A DNA stretch of 64,000 nucleotides, taken from positions 28,002,001 to 28,066,000 of the forward strand of contig JBAIAC010000010.1 in assembly GCA_037349315.1 (NCBI GenBank). Reading direction: 5' to 3'. The DNA is from Chelydra serpentina (Eukaryota > Chordata > Testudines > Chelydridae). A program made the position numbers and the translations under genes. The notes beneath the pieces were generated by a model. The model made no database searches and was not told where the DNA came from. It was given only the letters and a program-made list of their open reading frames with translations. The stretch's first letter is position 1, and each line of letters begins with the position of its first letter. Below are positions 10,290-19,858 of the stretch, one piece after another.

Positions 10290-12540
10290 TGTGACTGTAC
10301 CTAAGGAGATCAATGGGTGCCTTCATTTCCAAGTCATTCTTAAAGATTCACCGGTGAAGAGCTCAATCTCATTCTCAAAACTCTTGAGTTTAAATCCTCA
10401 GGGTGGGTGCTCACTAAGTTTCAAGTGTGCCTCTTGGGTCATTGCTGCTGAGACTTTTCAGTTTCTCGCCTGTCATAAAAGCAAACCTTTCTCTGGCTCC
10501 ATTGTATGTACACATCCCATTGTCCAATTATGTTAATATTGTGTCTAAGACGGGGTTGAAAACCTCTCATTCAAAAGCTTTCTCAGGATCTGATGGCCTT
10601 TCATCCTTTTCTGGTTTGCCTGGCATTACTTTCCTCCTTTGAGATAAGTTCTCTTTGAACTTCCTGGATATTCCTAATGTGACAGCCTGTGAAGCAGCAG
10701 CTTCCTTACATTCAGCAAACCCAGAAAGCCATAATTCTGATGGAGCATCTCAAAGGCCACCAAATAAACCGTGAGCCTTTTGAATGTCAAAATTCAAACT
10801 CTGCAATTTTTGGCTCACAACGTCATTTTTGGTTAGGCAGTATACCATATCTCAGCCAAAACAAGAAACAAACACTGTCAACTGTTCATTTGCAAGCTCT
10901 TGGCTTCTGACTTAAGTTCTGGCATAAGATTGTGTGTAGCCTTCATGCCATCTAAGGCATCAAGAACACCCTCACCCTGATTTTTATAGTGGACAGATTG
11001 CTTCTACCTTTGCTGACCATCATATTGTGCTTTGGCACTTTAATATAATTGCTAATATGCTTTTTCAACATATCCCAACAAATAAAAGAGGGGGGGGAAA
11101 TCTTTGAACAATTCCAAAAATAGAACAACTCTGGGAATAACCATTGCAGCAGCTTCTCCAACAAGATCCAGTGAGTGGGCAGCGCATGGGATGAAAGTGT
11201 ATTGATTTATCTGCTGAATTTGATTTTTGAGTACCTCTGTATGCTGCAGCCACATTAGCACCTTTGTCATAGCTTAGTCCCCTGCAATCAGCCATATATA
11301 AACCATCTTTTTTCAGCTTCTCTAAAATAACTTCCATAATATCCACATCAAACAGGGGAGGATATCAATAAACTCTACAACTCCCTCAACAACCTTTGCT
11401 CTGTCTTTCAAAATCTCAACATACCTTAACATGTGAGGCATTTGTTTCATTTGGGAGAGGTCTGGAGTGCAGTCAAACACACTAGAGAAGTATTTAGCTT
11501 TCCTAACCTTGTGGAAAATAGTCTGCTGTACTTTTCTTGTGATCCTACTGATAAATTCATTTTGAATTCAGTTTGAGAAGTACATCCCCCTTTGCAGTAC
11601 TAGGCTGAATAACTTCCATATGATCTCCCAATACACTATCATACTTTGCAAGCATTTTAAGTAAACCAAAAAATTAGCATTACAATTTCTCAAAGCTGAA
11701 CACTTCTCATTTAAACACAGCAAAATATCCAAGAGAATGCAAAATATTGCACCACCTGTTTCTGCATCTGATAGCAGGTGTGTATACCTTTGTTAGTTGT
11801 GTGACCCTTTTCCAGCCATTCTGCTAGTTTCATCCAGTGATTGCTTTTCCAGCCAAATTCCTCCTCATCTTATGTGAACCATAAAAGTGGGTTCACAAAC
11901 TTTTTCCACTTTAGGAAGTGTGTGTGCTAACATGAATGTTCAAGGAACATATGGAGACAAACAATCAAAACAGAACAAGGAGGCAAGAGTCGAACTGTAC
12001 ATCAATCAAGAATGCTGGCATAACTCCCCATAAAGAGTTTTGACAAAGAACCACAATTTTAATACTTGCCTTCCTTTGTGTTTAGTAGGTGAAAAGCCTG
12101 GTTTTAAAATTAACAGACTTTTCTACCAAAAACCCATGAACAGAATCCATCACTTGTGCCCAAGTAGCCAAATGTGCCTTATCAAAGTCATAATTCTGCT
12201 CCTGCTTTCAATAATTGAACCGCTTTCGGCATCCATATCCATAACAGTTGCATTAGCAGCCAAAAGGCAATTTTAGTACCAGAATCAGAGACTCTGGCAC
12301 TCAATAAGTCTGACAAACCCACATTGACATCCTCACTAGCTAAGGAAGGCTCAGAAGTGTGAGTAACTGAACTGTCCACAGATATTTCACCAGGAACGTG
12401 GTTGAACTTTGAACGTTTCAAGAAACCTTGTAGACCACTCACACTTTTCTGATCTTTTTCATGGGGCTGCTGCATCTTGTGCTTTTGAACAGCACTCATC
12501 TGCTTGTAGGTAATGGCATGGCAGGAATCATAATTAAACA
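10290..12540 (-). pseudogene. Decayed hAT transposase of the DUF4371/ZMYM-like type
   Basis: On the minus strand a frameshifted protein can be followed from an N-terminal, lysine-rich part (about 12,541-12,188, with GFLKRSK) through a DUF4371-like block near 11,510-11,340 (AKYFSSVFDCTPDLSQMKQM) to GLSYDKGANVAA and FIPCAAHSLDLVGEAA at about 11,290-11,160. The last two match the conserved D-K/N-G-A and C-A-A-H-S-L-N/D-L motifs of ZMYM-like hAT transposases. Several frameshifts and stops make it inactive. The stretch from 10,690 down to 10,290 is less certain. It ends against the fold-back element at 12,541. Confidence 0.75.
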
Positions 12541-14331
12541 AGTTGCATGATTAAACAATAATAGAATACCATTTATTTAAATATTTTTGGATGTTTTCTA
12601 CATCTACGTATATTGATTCCAATTACAACACAAAATACAAAGTGTACGGTGCTCACTTTATATTTATTTTATTACAAGTATTTGCACTTTAAAATAACAA
12701 AAGAAATGTTTTTTTCAATTCACCTCATACAAATATTGTAGTGCAATCTTATTATCATGAAAGTTGAACTTACAAATGTAGAATTATGTACAAAAAAGCT
12801 GCATTCAAAAACAAAACAATGTAAAATTTTAGAGCCTACAAGTCCACTCAGTCCTACTTCTTGTTCAGCCAATCGCTCAGACAAACAAGTTTGGTTACAA
12901 TTTGCAGGAGATAATGCTGCCTGCTTCTTGTTTACAATGTCACCTGAAAGTGAGAACAGGCATTTGCATGGCTCTGTTGTAACCGGCATTGCAAGATATT
13001 TACGTGCCAGATGTGATAAAGATTCATGTCACTTCAAGCTTAAACCACCATTCCAGGGGACATGCATCCATGCTGATGATGGGTTCTGCTCAATAACAAT
13101 CCAAAGCAGTGCGGATTGACATATGTCCATTTTAGTATCAGAGGGGTAGCCGTGTTAGTCTGGATCTGTAGAAGCGACAGAGTCCTGTGGCACCTTATAG
13201 ACTAACAGATGTATTGGAGCATAAGCTTTCGTGGGTGAATACCCACTTCATCGGATGCATGCTATCTGATGAAGTGGGTATTCACCCACAAAAGCTTATG
13301 CTCTGATACATCTGTTAGTCTATAAGGTGCCACAGGACTCTTTGTCGCTTCTACATGTCCATTTTAATTACCTGAGTCAGATGCCACCAGCAGAAGGTTG
13401 ATTTTCTTTTTTGGTTTCTGTAGTTTCTGCATCAGAGTGTTGCTCTTTTAAGACTTGTGAAAGCATGCTCCACACCTCATCCCTCCCAGATTTTGGAAGG
13501 CACTTCAGATTCTTAAACATTGGGTTGAGTGCTGTAGCTATCTTCAGAAATCTCACATTGGTACCTTCTTTGCGTTTTGTCAAATCTGCCGTGAAAGTGT
13601 TCTTAAAATGAACAACATGTGTTGGGTCATCATCTGAGACTGCTATAACATGAAATATATGGCAGAATACGGGAAAACAGAGCAGGGGACATACATTTCT
13701 CCCCCAAGGAGTTCGGTCACAAATTTAATGCGTTATCTTTTTAACGAACATCAGCATGGAAGCATGTCCTCTGGAATGGTGACTGAAGCATGAAGGGGCA
13801 TACAAATGTTTCACATATCTGGCACGTAAATACCTTGCAATGCCAGCTACAAAAGTGCCATACAAATGGCTGTTCTCGCTTTCCGGTGACATTGTAAAGA
13901 GTGCAGCATTATCTCCTGTAAGTGTAAACAAACTTGTTTGTCTCAGCGATTGGCTGAACAAGAAGTAGGAATGAGTGGACTTGTAGGCTCTGAAGTTTTA
14001 CATTGTTTTGTTTTTGAGTGCAGTTATGTAACAAAAAAAAAATCTACATTTGTAAGTTGCACTTTCATGACAAAGAGATTGCACTATAGCACCAGTATGA
14101 GTTGAACTGAAAATACTGTTTCTTTTGTTTATTATTTTTACAGTGCAAATATTTAGAATAAAAAATATATACTTTGATTTCAATTACAACACAGAATACA
14201 ATACATATGAGAATGTAGAAAAACATCCAAATATTTAATTTAAATTGGTATTCTATTGTTTAACAGTGTGATTAATCGCAATTTTTTAAATCGATGTTTA
14301 ATTTTTTTGTTAACTGTGATTAATCAACGGC
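12541..14331 (-). mobile_element. Fold-back hAT element, copy 1 (long inverted arms carrying the transposase C-terminus)
   Basis: Both ends carry the same sequence in opposite orientation. On the minus strand near 12,980-12,850 it reads CKCLFSLSGDIVNKKQAALS, the hAT C-terminal dimerisation motif. On the plus strand near 13,800-13,960 it reads KWLFSLSGDIV and NKLVCLSDWLNKK, the same motif again. The centre (13,583-13,377, minus) reads KRKEGTNVRFLKIATALNP. The outer part ends in 'gtgattaatcgcaat'. The 12,541 side lacks the CAGGGCTGTC-like tip and abuts another hAT element. It is interrupted at 13,135-13,354 and is non-functional. The same architecture recurs at 30,036-31,545. Confidence 0.75.
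13135..13354. mobile_element. Inverted duplication of the family P repeat, with 12-bp target duplication
   Basis: Two copies of the family P 3' segment face each other. The left reads 'gtcctgtggcaccttatagactaacagatgta', followed after the turn near 13,258 by its inverse complement. Nearly 110 bp on each side can pair into one hairpin. The 12-mer ATGTCCATTTTA flanks it on both sides (13,123-13,134 and 13,355-13,366) inside the fold-back hAT element, so it inserted later as a unit. Confidence 0.8.
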
Positions 14332-14334
14332 TCT

Positions 14335-16080
14335 AATCATAATTGACCATAAGAATTCACCCACCAAGATATTTACAAATGAATTCCTAGGTTTGAAATA
14401 ACTGCAGTAGTGGGTGAAAGATTTAAGGAATATCTATGTGAAATTCTGAGAGAAATCAGGTGAAAGGTCATCATATCTTTGTGAAACTCAGGGCTATGTC
14501 AGGTGAGAGGAATGAGCCAGAACTCCGGAATAAGGTCAAATGAAGGGGAGCAGTTACAGAAAAGGCTAGGGCTCCATGACAGAAGAAAAGACTGATAAAT
14601 CAGGGGGAGGGAAGGCATTACAGGCCCTGATGGGCCCAGTTCCAGTTCCACTGGAATCATATGAAACCCCCTTCACATAGCCTTGCTATTCTCATTAGCT
14701 GATATAAAGTTCTCCTAATTTTTCTCCCCGTTTCATTAAATTAAATTGCAATTACCTTTATTCAAACAAACCTAATTTATAGCACTAGGGAAATCACGAG
14801 ATACCAAAGATAGGGACAATTAATCATTAGGTTCTGAGTAGAGATGTGCATTCTTCCACCCCTCTCTATCGCAGAGCTTGATTGTCACAGAGTACCAACA
14901 AAGATGGTTTTACAGGATTAGCATGCCACAGGGGAAATAGTATGTCATAGAGCTGGCACTCCATGGTGCCTTATGCTGTGTTTCTCCATAAGCAGAGGAG
15001 AGCATTTCATTCTTACTAATTTTGTTGATGATATGCCAACAAGAAAAAAAACCCAGCTTACTCTCCTATAATTGTATTGGCTCTGAATATTCACAGGAGT
15101 AAAGTAGGAAAAATATAGACCTTAAGATCCACTTCTGTGATGCCCATGAGAAATCAACCAGCTGAAGATGGCTAGGTTGGAAATAATATACAGAATTTTT
15201 TCCATCTAGCTGGGCTCAACACTGGCTTATATAAATGCATGAATTCAGCACTGTTGCTTTCATCCTCCTTCCCAGCTTCCTTTCTATCATTTGTTGCTCA
15301 CTCAGCATTTGCTGCCGTAAATATGCTCTTGTGGGCAGGGACCATGTCTTCCCCTTTGTTTACAGTGAGGCCCTGAACCTAAGTCGAGTCTTTGAGATTG
15401 GGTACAATCTAAATAAGATGATGATGATTTATTAGATACACTGCTATGGCTCTGAGTACATACAGATAATAGATCTGTTGAGTATTAGGCTGTCAGTTTT
15501 ACAGTCACTTTTTGAGTATAATCAAACTATAAGTAAAAGTTTAAAAACTCAATGTTTTTTTCCAAAGTTGAATTCTAAAGATAAAATTCATGCAAAGTAT
15601 ATGATTTCTGAAATAGTTTACTATATACTATTTATCATGGTGCCAAGCAACTTGTATAATGTACTTCTCATGGTCCATTAGTTCTTTTAGGAAAGAAAGT
15701 GCACAGTAGACAGGTAAGTATTAAATGATCCTAAGCAGCAATGCTTTTATTAAGAAATGTATGTTTTTTGCAGATAAGCTTTGAACAGGGAGGAGTTAAA
15801 CACAGGAAAATTTAGGACAGTACCTAAACCTTTTACAAGTATAATAATAATAATACTTTTTTCATATATGAAACTTTATATTTTCAAAACACATCCTCAC
15901 ACCACATCATCATGAGGGAAACTTGCCCAGCCCTTTCAGCCCCCGGCAATAGACAGTGAACATAGAGATGTCATCCTATCCTTTTGAAGTTTTTGCTGTT
16001 CAGTAGCTGAAAGCTTTCCTTTTATTCACAGTTTCACTAGTGTTTAAAGTGATTTTTTTAAAGTTCATTTTGAATCAGAA
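14335..16080. other. Intergenic sequence; faint old LINE-like tail at 15,325-15,435
   Basis: No gene seen. 'gctcttgtgggcagggaccatgtcttccc' followed by a (GAT)n-like end near 15,420-15,435 resembles the 3' tail of ancient CR1/L3-type LINEs. An (AAT)n run lies at about 15,840-15,856. Confidence 0.4.
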
Positions 16081-16676
16081 TGTCATAAGAACAGCCATAC
16101 TGGATCAGATCAATGGTCTATCTAGCCTAGTATCCCATCTCTGACAGTGGCCAGATGGTTCTGGCAGTTGGAGGTGAAGGAACAACTGGAGTATGGGGTC
16201 ACGACCCTGATCATCTTGGCTAATAGCCATTGATGAACTATCCTCCATGAATTTATCTAATTCTTTTTTAACCCAGTTATATGTTTGGTCTTTGTAACAT
16301 CCCATGGCAACCAGTTCCACAGGCTGACTGCTTTGAGTGAAGAAGTACTTCCTTATGTTTGTTTTCAACCTGCTACAAGTTAATTTCATTCGGTAACCCC
16401 TGGTTCTTGTGTTTTGTGAAGGGGTAAATAACACTTCCTTATCTACTTTCTCCATGCCAGTCACATTTTTATAGACCTCTATCACATCCCCACTTAATCA
16501 TTCCTTCTCTAAGATGAACAGTCCCAGTCTTTTTAATCTCTCCTCGTATAGAAGCTATTCCATCCCCATAATCAATTTTGTTGCCCTTCTCTGCACCTTT
16601 TCAAATTCTAATACATCTTTTTTGAGATGAGGCAACCAGAACTGCATGCAGTATTTAAGGTGTGGGCATAAAATGG

Positions 16677-16728
16677 GTGTGTGTGTGTGTGTGTGTGTGA
16701 GTGTGTGAGAGAGAGAGAGAGAGAGAGA
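16677..16728. repeat. (GT)n(GA)n compound microsatellite inside the CR1
   Basis: A GT run of about 30 bp passes directly into a GA run of about 23 bp. It lies within the decayed CR1 and makes the leucine/serine/histidine/threonine-rich open frame on the minus strand there. Confidence 0.95.
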
Positions 16729-18548
16729 ACGATTGTTTCTGTCTTATCTATCCATTTCCTAATGGTTCCTAACATTCTGTAACCTTTTTTGGCTGCCACT
16801 TCACATTGAGCAGATGTTTTTAGAGAACTATCCACAATGACTCCAAGATCTTTCTTGAAGGGTAATAGCTAATTTAGACCGCATCCCATAGTTGGGATTA
16901 TGTTTTTCTATGTGCATTGCTTTGCACTTAAAATCTCATCTGATGTTTTGTTGCCCAGTCACCCAGTTTAGTGAGATCCCTTTGTAACTCTTTGCAGTCA
17001 GCTTTTGGATTTAACAATCATGAGTAAATTAGTATCCTCTGAAAACTTTGCCACCTCACTGTTCACTCCCTTTTCCAGATCACTTATTAATATGTTGAAT
17101 AGCCCTGGTCCCAATACAGATCCTTGGGAGACCCTGCTATTTACCTCTCTCCACTGTGAAAACTGATCATTTATTTCTACCCTTTGTTTCCTATCTTTTA
17201 ACCAGTTGCTGATCCATGAGAGACCCTTCCCTATTATCCCATGACTGCTTACTTGCTTAAGAGCCTTTGGTAAGGGACCTTGCCAAACGCTTTCTGAAAA
17301 TCCAAGTATATCGACTAAATCACCCTTGTTCACATGGCTTGTTGACTCCCACAAAGAATTCTGATGGATTAGTGAGGCATGATTTCCCTTTACAAAAGCC
17401 AGGTTTACTCTTCCCCAACATATTGTATTCATCTATATGTCTGATCATTCTGTTCTTTACTATAGTTTCAACCAATTTTTCTGGTACTGAAGTTAGATTT
17501 ACCAGCCTGTAAATGGCAGGATCACCTTTGAAACCTTGTTTGAAAATCAGCGTTACATTAACTACCCTCCAGTCATTTGCTACAGAGGCTGATTTAAGTG
17601 ATAGGTTACATGCTACAGTTCTGCAATTTCATATTTGAGTTCCTTCAGAACTCTTGGGTGAATACCATCTGGTGCTGGTGATTTATTATTGTTTAATTTA
17701 TCAATTTGTTCCAAAGTCTTCTCTATTGACACATCAATCTGGGACAGTTCCTCAGATTTGTCACCTAAAAAGAATGGCTTCACATCCTCTGCAGTCAAGA
17801 CCAATGCAAAGAATTCATTTACATTCTCCTCAATTACTTTGTTTTGCTTGAGTGCTCCTTTAGCACCTCAGTTGTCCAGCACCATCACTGACTGTTTGGC
17901 AGATATACTTTAAAACATTTTCCTGTTAATTTTTATGTCCTTAGTTAGTTACTTTTCAAATTCCTTCTTGGTCTACCTGATTATATTTTTACACTTGGCT
18001 TGCCCGAGTTTATGCTCCGTTCTATTTTCCTCACTAGGATTTGACTTCCAATTTTTAAACAATGTTTTTTCCCCTCTAACTGCCTCTTTCACTGTGCTTT
18101 GTAGCCATGCTGGCATTTTTTGGTCATCTTATTGTTTTTTCTTTATTTGGGGTATTCATTTAGTTTCTATTATGGTGTTTTTAAATTGTCTCCATGAAAT
18201 TTCTAGGCATTACACCCTTGTGACTGTTCCTTTTAATTTCCATTTAATTAGAATCTTCATTTTTGTTTAGTTTCCCTCTTTGAAGTTAAATGCTACTGTA
18301 GTAGGATTCTTTGGCATTTTCCCCCTTACAAGGATGTTAAATTTAATTACATTATAGTCATTATTACCAAGTGGTTCAGCTATATTCACCTCCTGAATCA
18401 GATCCTGTGCTCCACTTAGGACTAGATCAAGAATTTCTTCTCTCCTTGTGGTTTCCAGGACAAGCTGCTCCAAGGAGTCATTTATGGTGTCTAGAAATTT
18501 TATCTCTGCATCTTTTCCTTAGGTGACCTATACCCAGTCAAAATGAGG

Positions 18549-18932
18549 TGTGACAGAGTGGTAGCTGTAGCACCCTGGTCATTAAGGTAATTGTATAACA
18601 GAGCAGATCACAGACTTAATTGGAAGATATTAACTTGGTATGAAAATTGTTGACACTTGGGGGGTAATGGTTGGACTAATAGGGTAATAACCTCCATAAG
18701 GGGAAGATATATAATTGGCAGGAATAAGAAGGGGAGAGGTCAGATTGCGAGCTGGGTATGATAGAGAAAGTGGGTGGAAGGATCTGCCTTACACTTGTCT
18801 GCACTGTGTTCTGTAATGCTTGGAATCTAAAGAAAAATGATACCACTAGGGAAAAGAAATGGACTGTGTGTGTATATTGTTAGAGGCCAGGCAGCCTGGC
18901 ACACCAGGTAGCTGAGGGAGCACTGTGTGATG
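18549..18932 (+). mobile_element. Solo LTR with 5-bp target duplication
   Basis: A 384-bp block starting TGTGACAGAG and ending CTGTGTGATG (a decayed ...TGTGACA end) is flanked by TGAGG at 18,544-18,548 and 18,933-18,937. It has a TATA-like GATATATAA at 18,706-18,714 placed as in an LTR promoter. It splits the CR1, whose sequence continues on both sides. The 5-bp duplication fits retroviral or gypsy-type integrases. No internal viral genes are present. Confidence 0.7.
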
Positions 18933-19115
18933 TGAGGATAGTTGTAATTCTCCATTATTGCTGCATTTTTTTTGTGTTCTCTTATCTCCTTGGGCATTTC
19001 ACAATCCCTGTCACCATCCTGGTTAGGTAGTTGGAAGTATATTCTTACTGCTATATCACAAGCAATGTGCTGGTATGAAACTCAGACCATCACAGATACA
19101 CTGCTAAGACCCAGA

Positions 19116-19333
19116 GGGCCTGATTCTCTACTGTTACATTAATTTTATTAGCAAATACAACGAGGAGTCCTTGTGGCACCTTAGAGCCTAACAAATGTAT
19201 TTGGGCATAAGCTTTCATGGGCTATAACCCACACCATGCAAGGCACTTCATTTTATTAGTTTACATTAGCTCTATTGAAGTCAATGGCGTTTCACTGCTA
19301 TAAACTAGCCAAAAATGGCGGCGAACCAGGCCC
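19116..19333. mobile_element. Short TIR MITE (GGGCCTGATTCTC...GAACCAGGCCC), interrupted
   Basis: The left end GGGCCTGATTCTC and right end GAACCAGGCCC are inverse complements with few mismatches. The middle contains 'tctattgaagtcaatgg', common in such amniote MITEs. A 98-bp family P fragment sits inside. Confidence 0.6.
19152..19249 (+). mobile_element. 98-bp family P repeat fragment with 10-bp target duplication
   Basis: Carries 'cttgtggcaccttagagcctaacaaatgtattt' and 'gcataagctttcatggg'. ATTTTATTAG flanks it at 19,142-19,151 and 19,250-19,259 without mismatch. Short length plus a 10-bp duplication suggests insertion by target-primed reverse transcription with 5' truncation. Confidence 0.75.
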
Positions 19334-19858
19334 AGCAAGCTAATGGCTTCAGTTATTGTTTGGAAACATAGTTTGAACACTAACAAATATACCAACATAT
19401 TGTATGTTTTTCTCACCTCACATTTCTATAATCTTGGATTCATTAAAAGGCCATACTGTGTAAAGTTAGGCCTGGTCTACACTAGGACTTTATGTCGAAT
19501 TTAGCAGCGTTAACTCGATTTTACCCTGCACCCGCCCACATTACGAAGCTATTTATTTTGACATAAATGGCTCTTTAATTCAATTTCTGTACTCCTCCCC
19601 GACAAGGGGAGTAGCACTAAATTCGACATGGCCATGTCGAATTCGTGTTACTGTGGACGGAATTTGACGCTAATAGCTCCGGGAGATATCCCACAGTGCA
19701 CCACTCAGTGGACGCTCTGGACAGCAATCCGAGCTCGGATGCTCTGACCTGCCACTCAGGAAAAGCCCCGGGAAAATTTGAATTCCTTTTCCTGTCTGGC
19801 CAGTTTGAATCTCATTTCCTGCTTGGACATCGTGGCGAGCTCAGCAGCACTGGCAACG

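Larger units (their letters stand above)
16085..19075 (-). mobile_element. CR1 LINE, long decayed copy
   Basis: Minus-strand fragments follow one another in CR1 ORF2 order. First comes NNNKSPAPDGIHPRVLKEL (17,700-17,620). Then RT pieces include GLSWISNWLKDRKQRVEIND and SQGSVLGPGLFNILISDLEK (about 17,220-17,060), and then RGYRMKLTCSRLKTNIRKYF (about 16,400). The RT catalytic box reads KFSEDTNLL where active elements have F/Y-A-D-D, so it is dead. Stops and frameshifts are frequent. CR1 sequence resumes after the LTR insertion (18,938-19,075, 'ccctgtcaccatcctggtt'). Confidence 0.85.
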
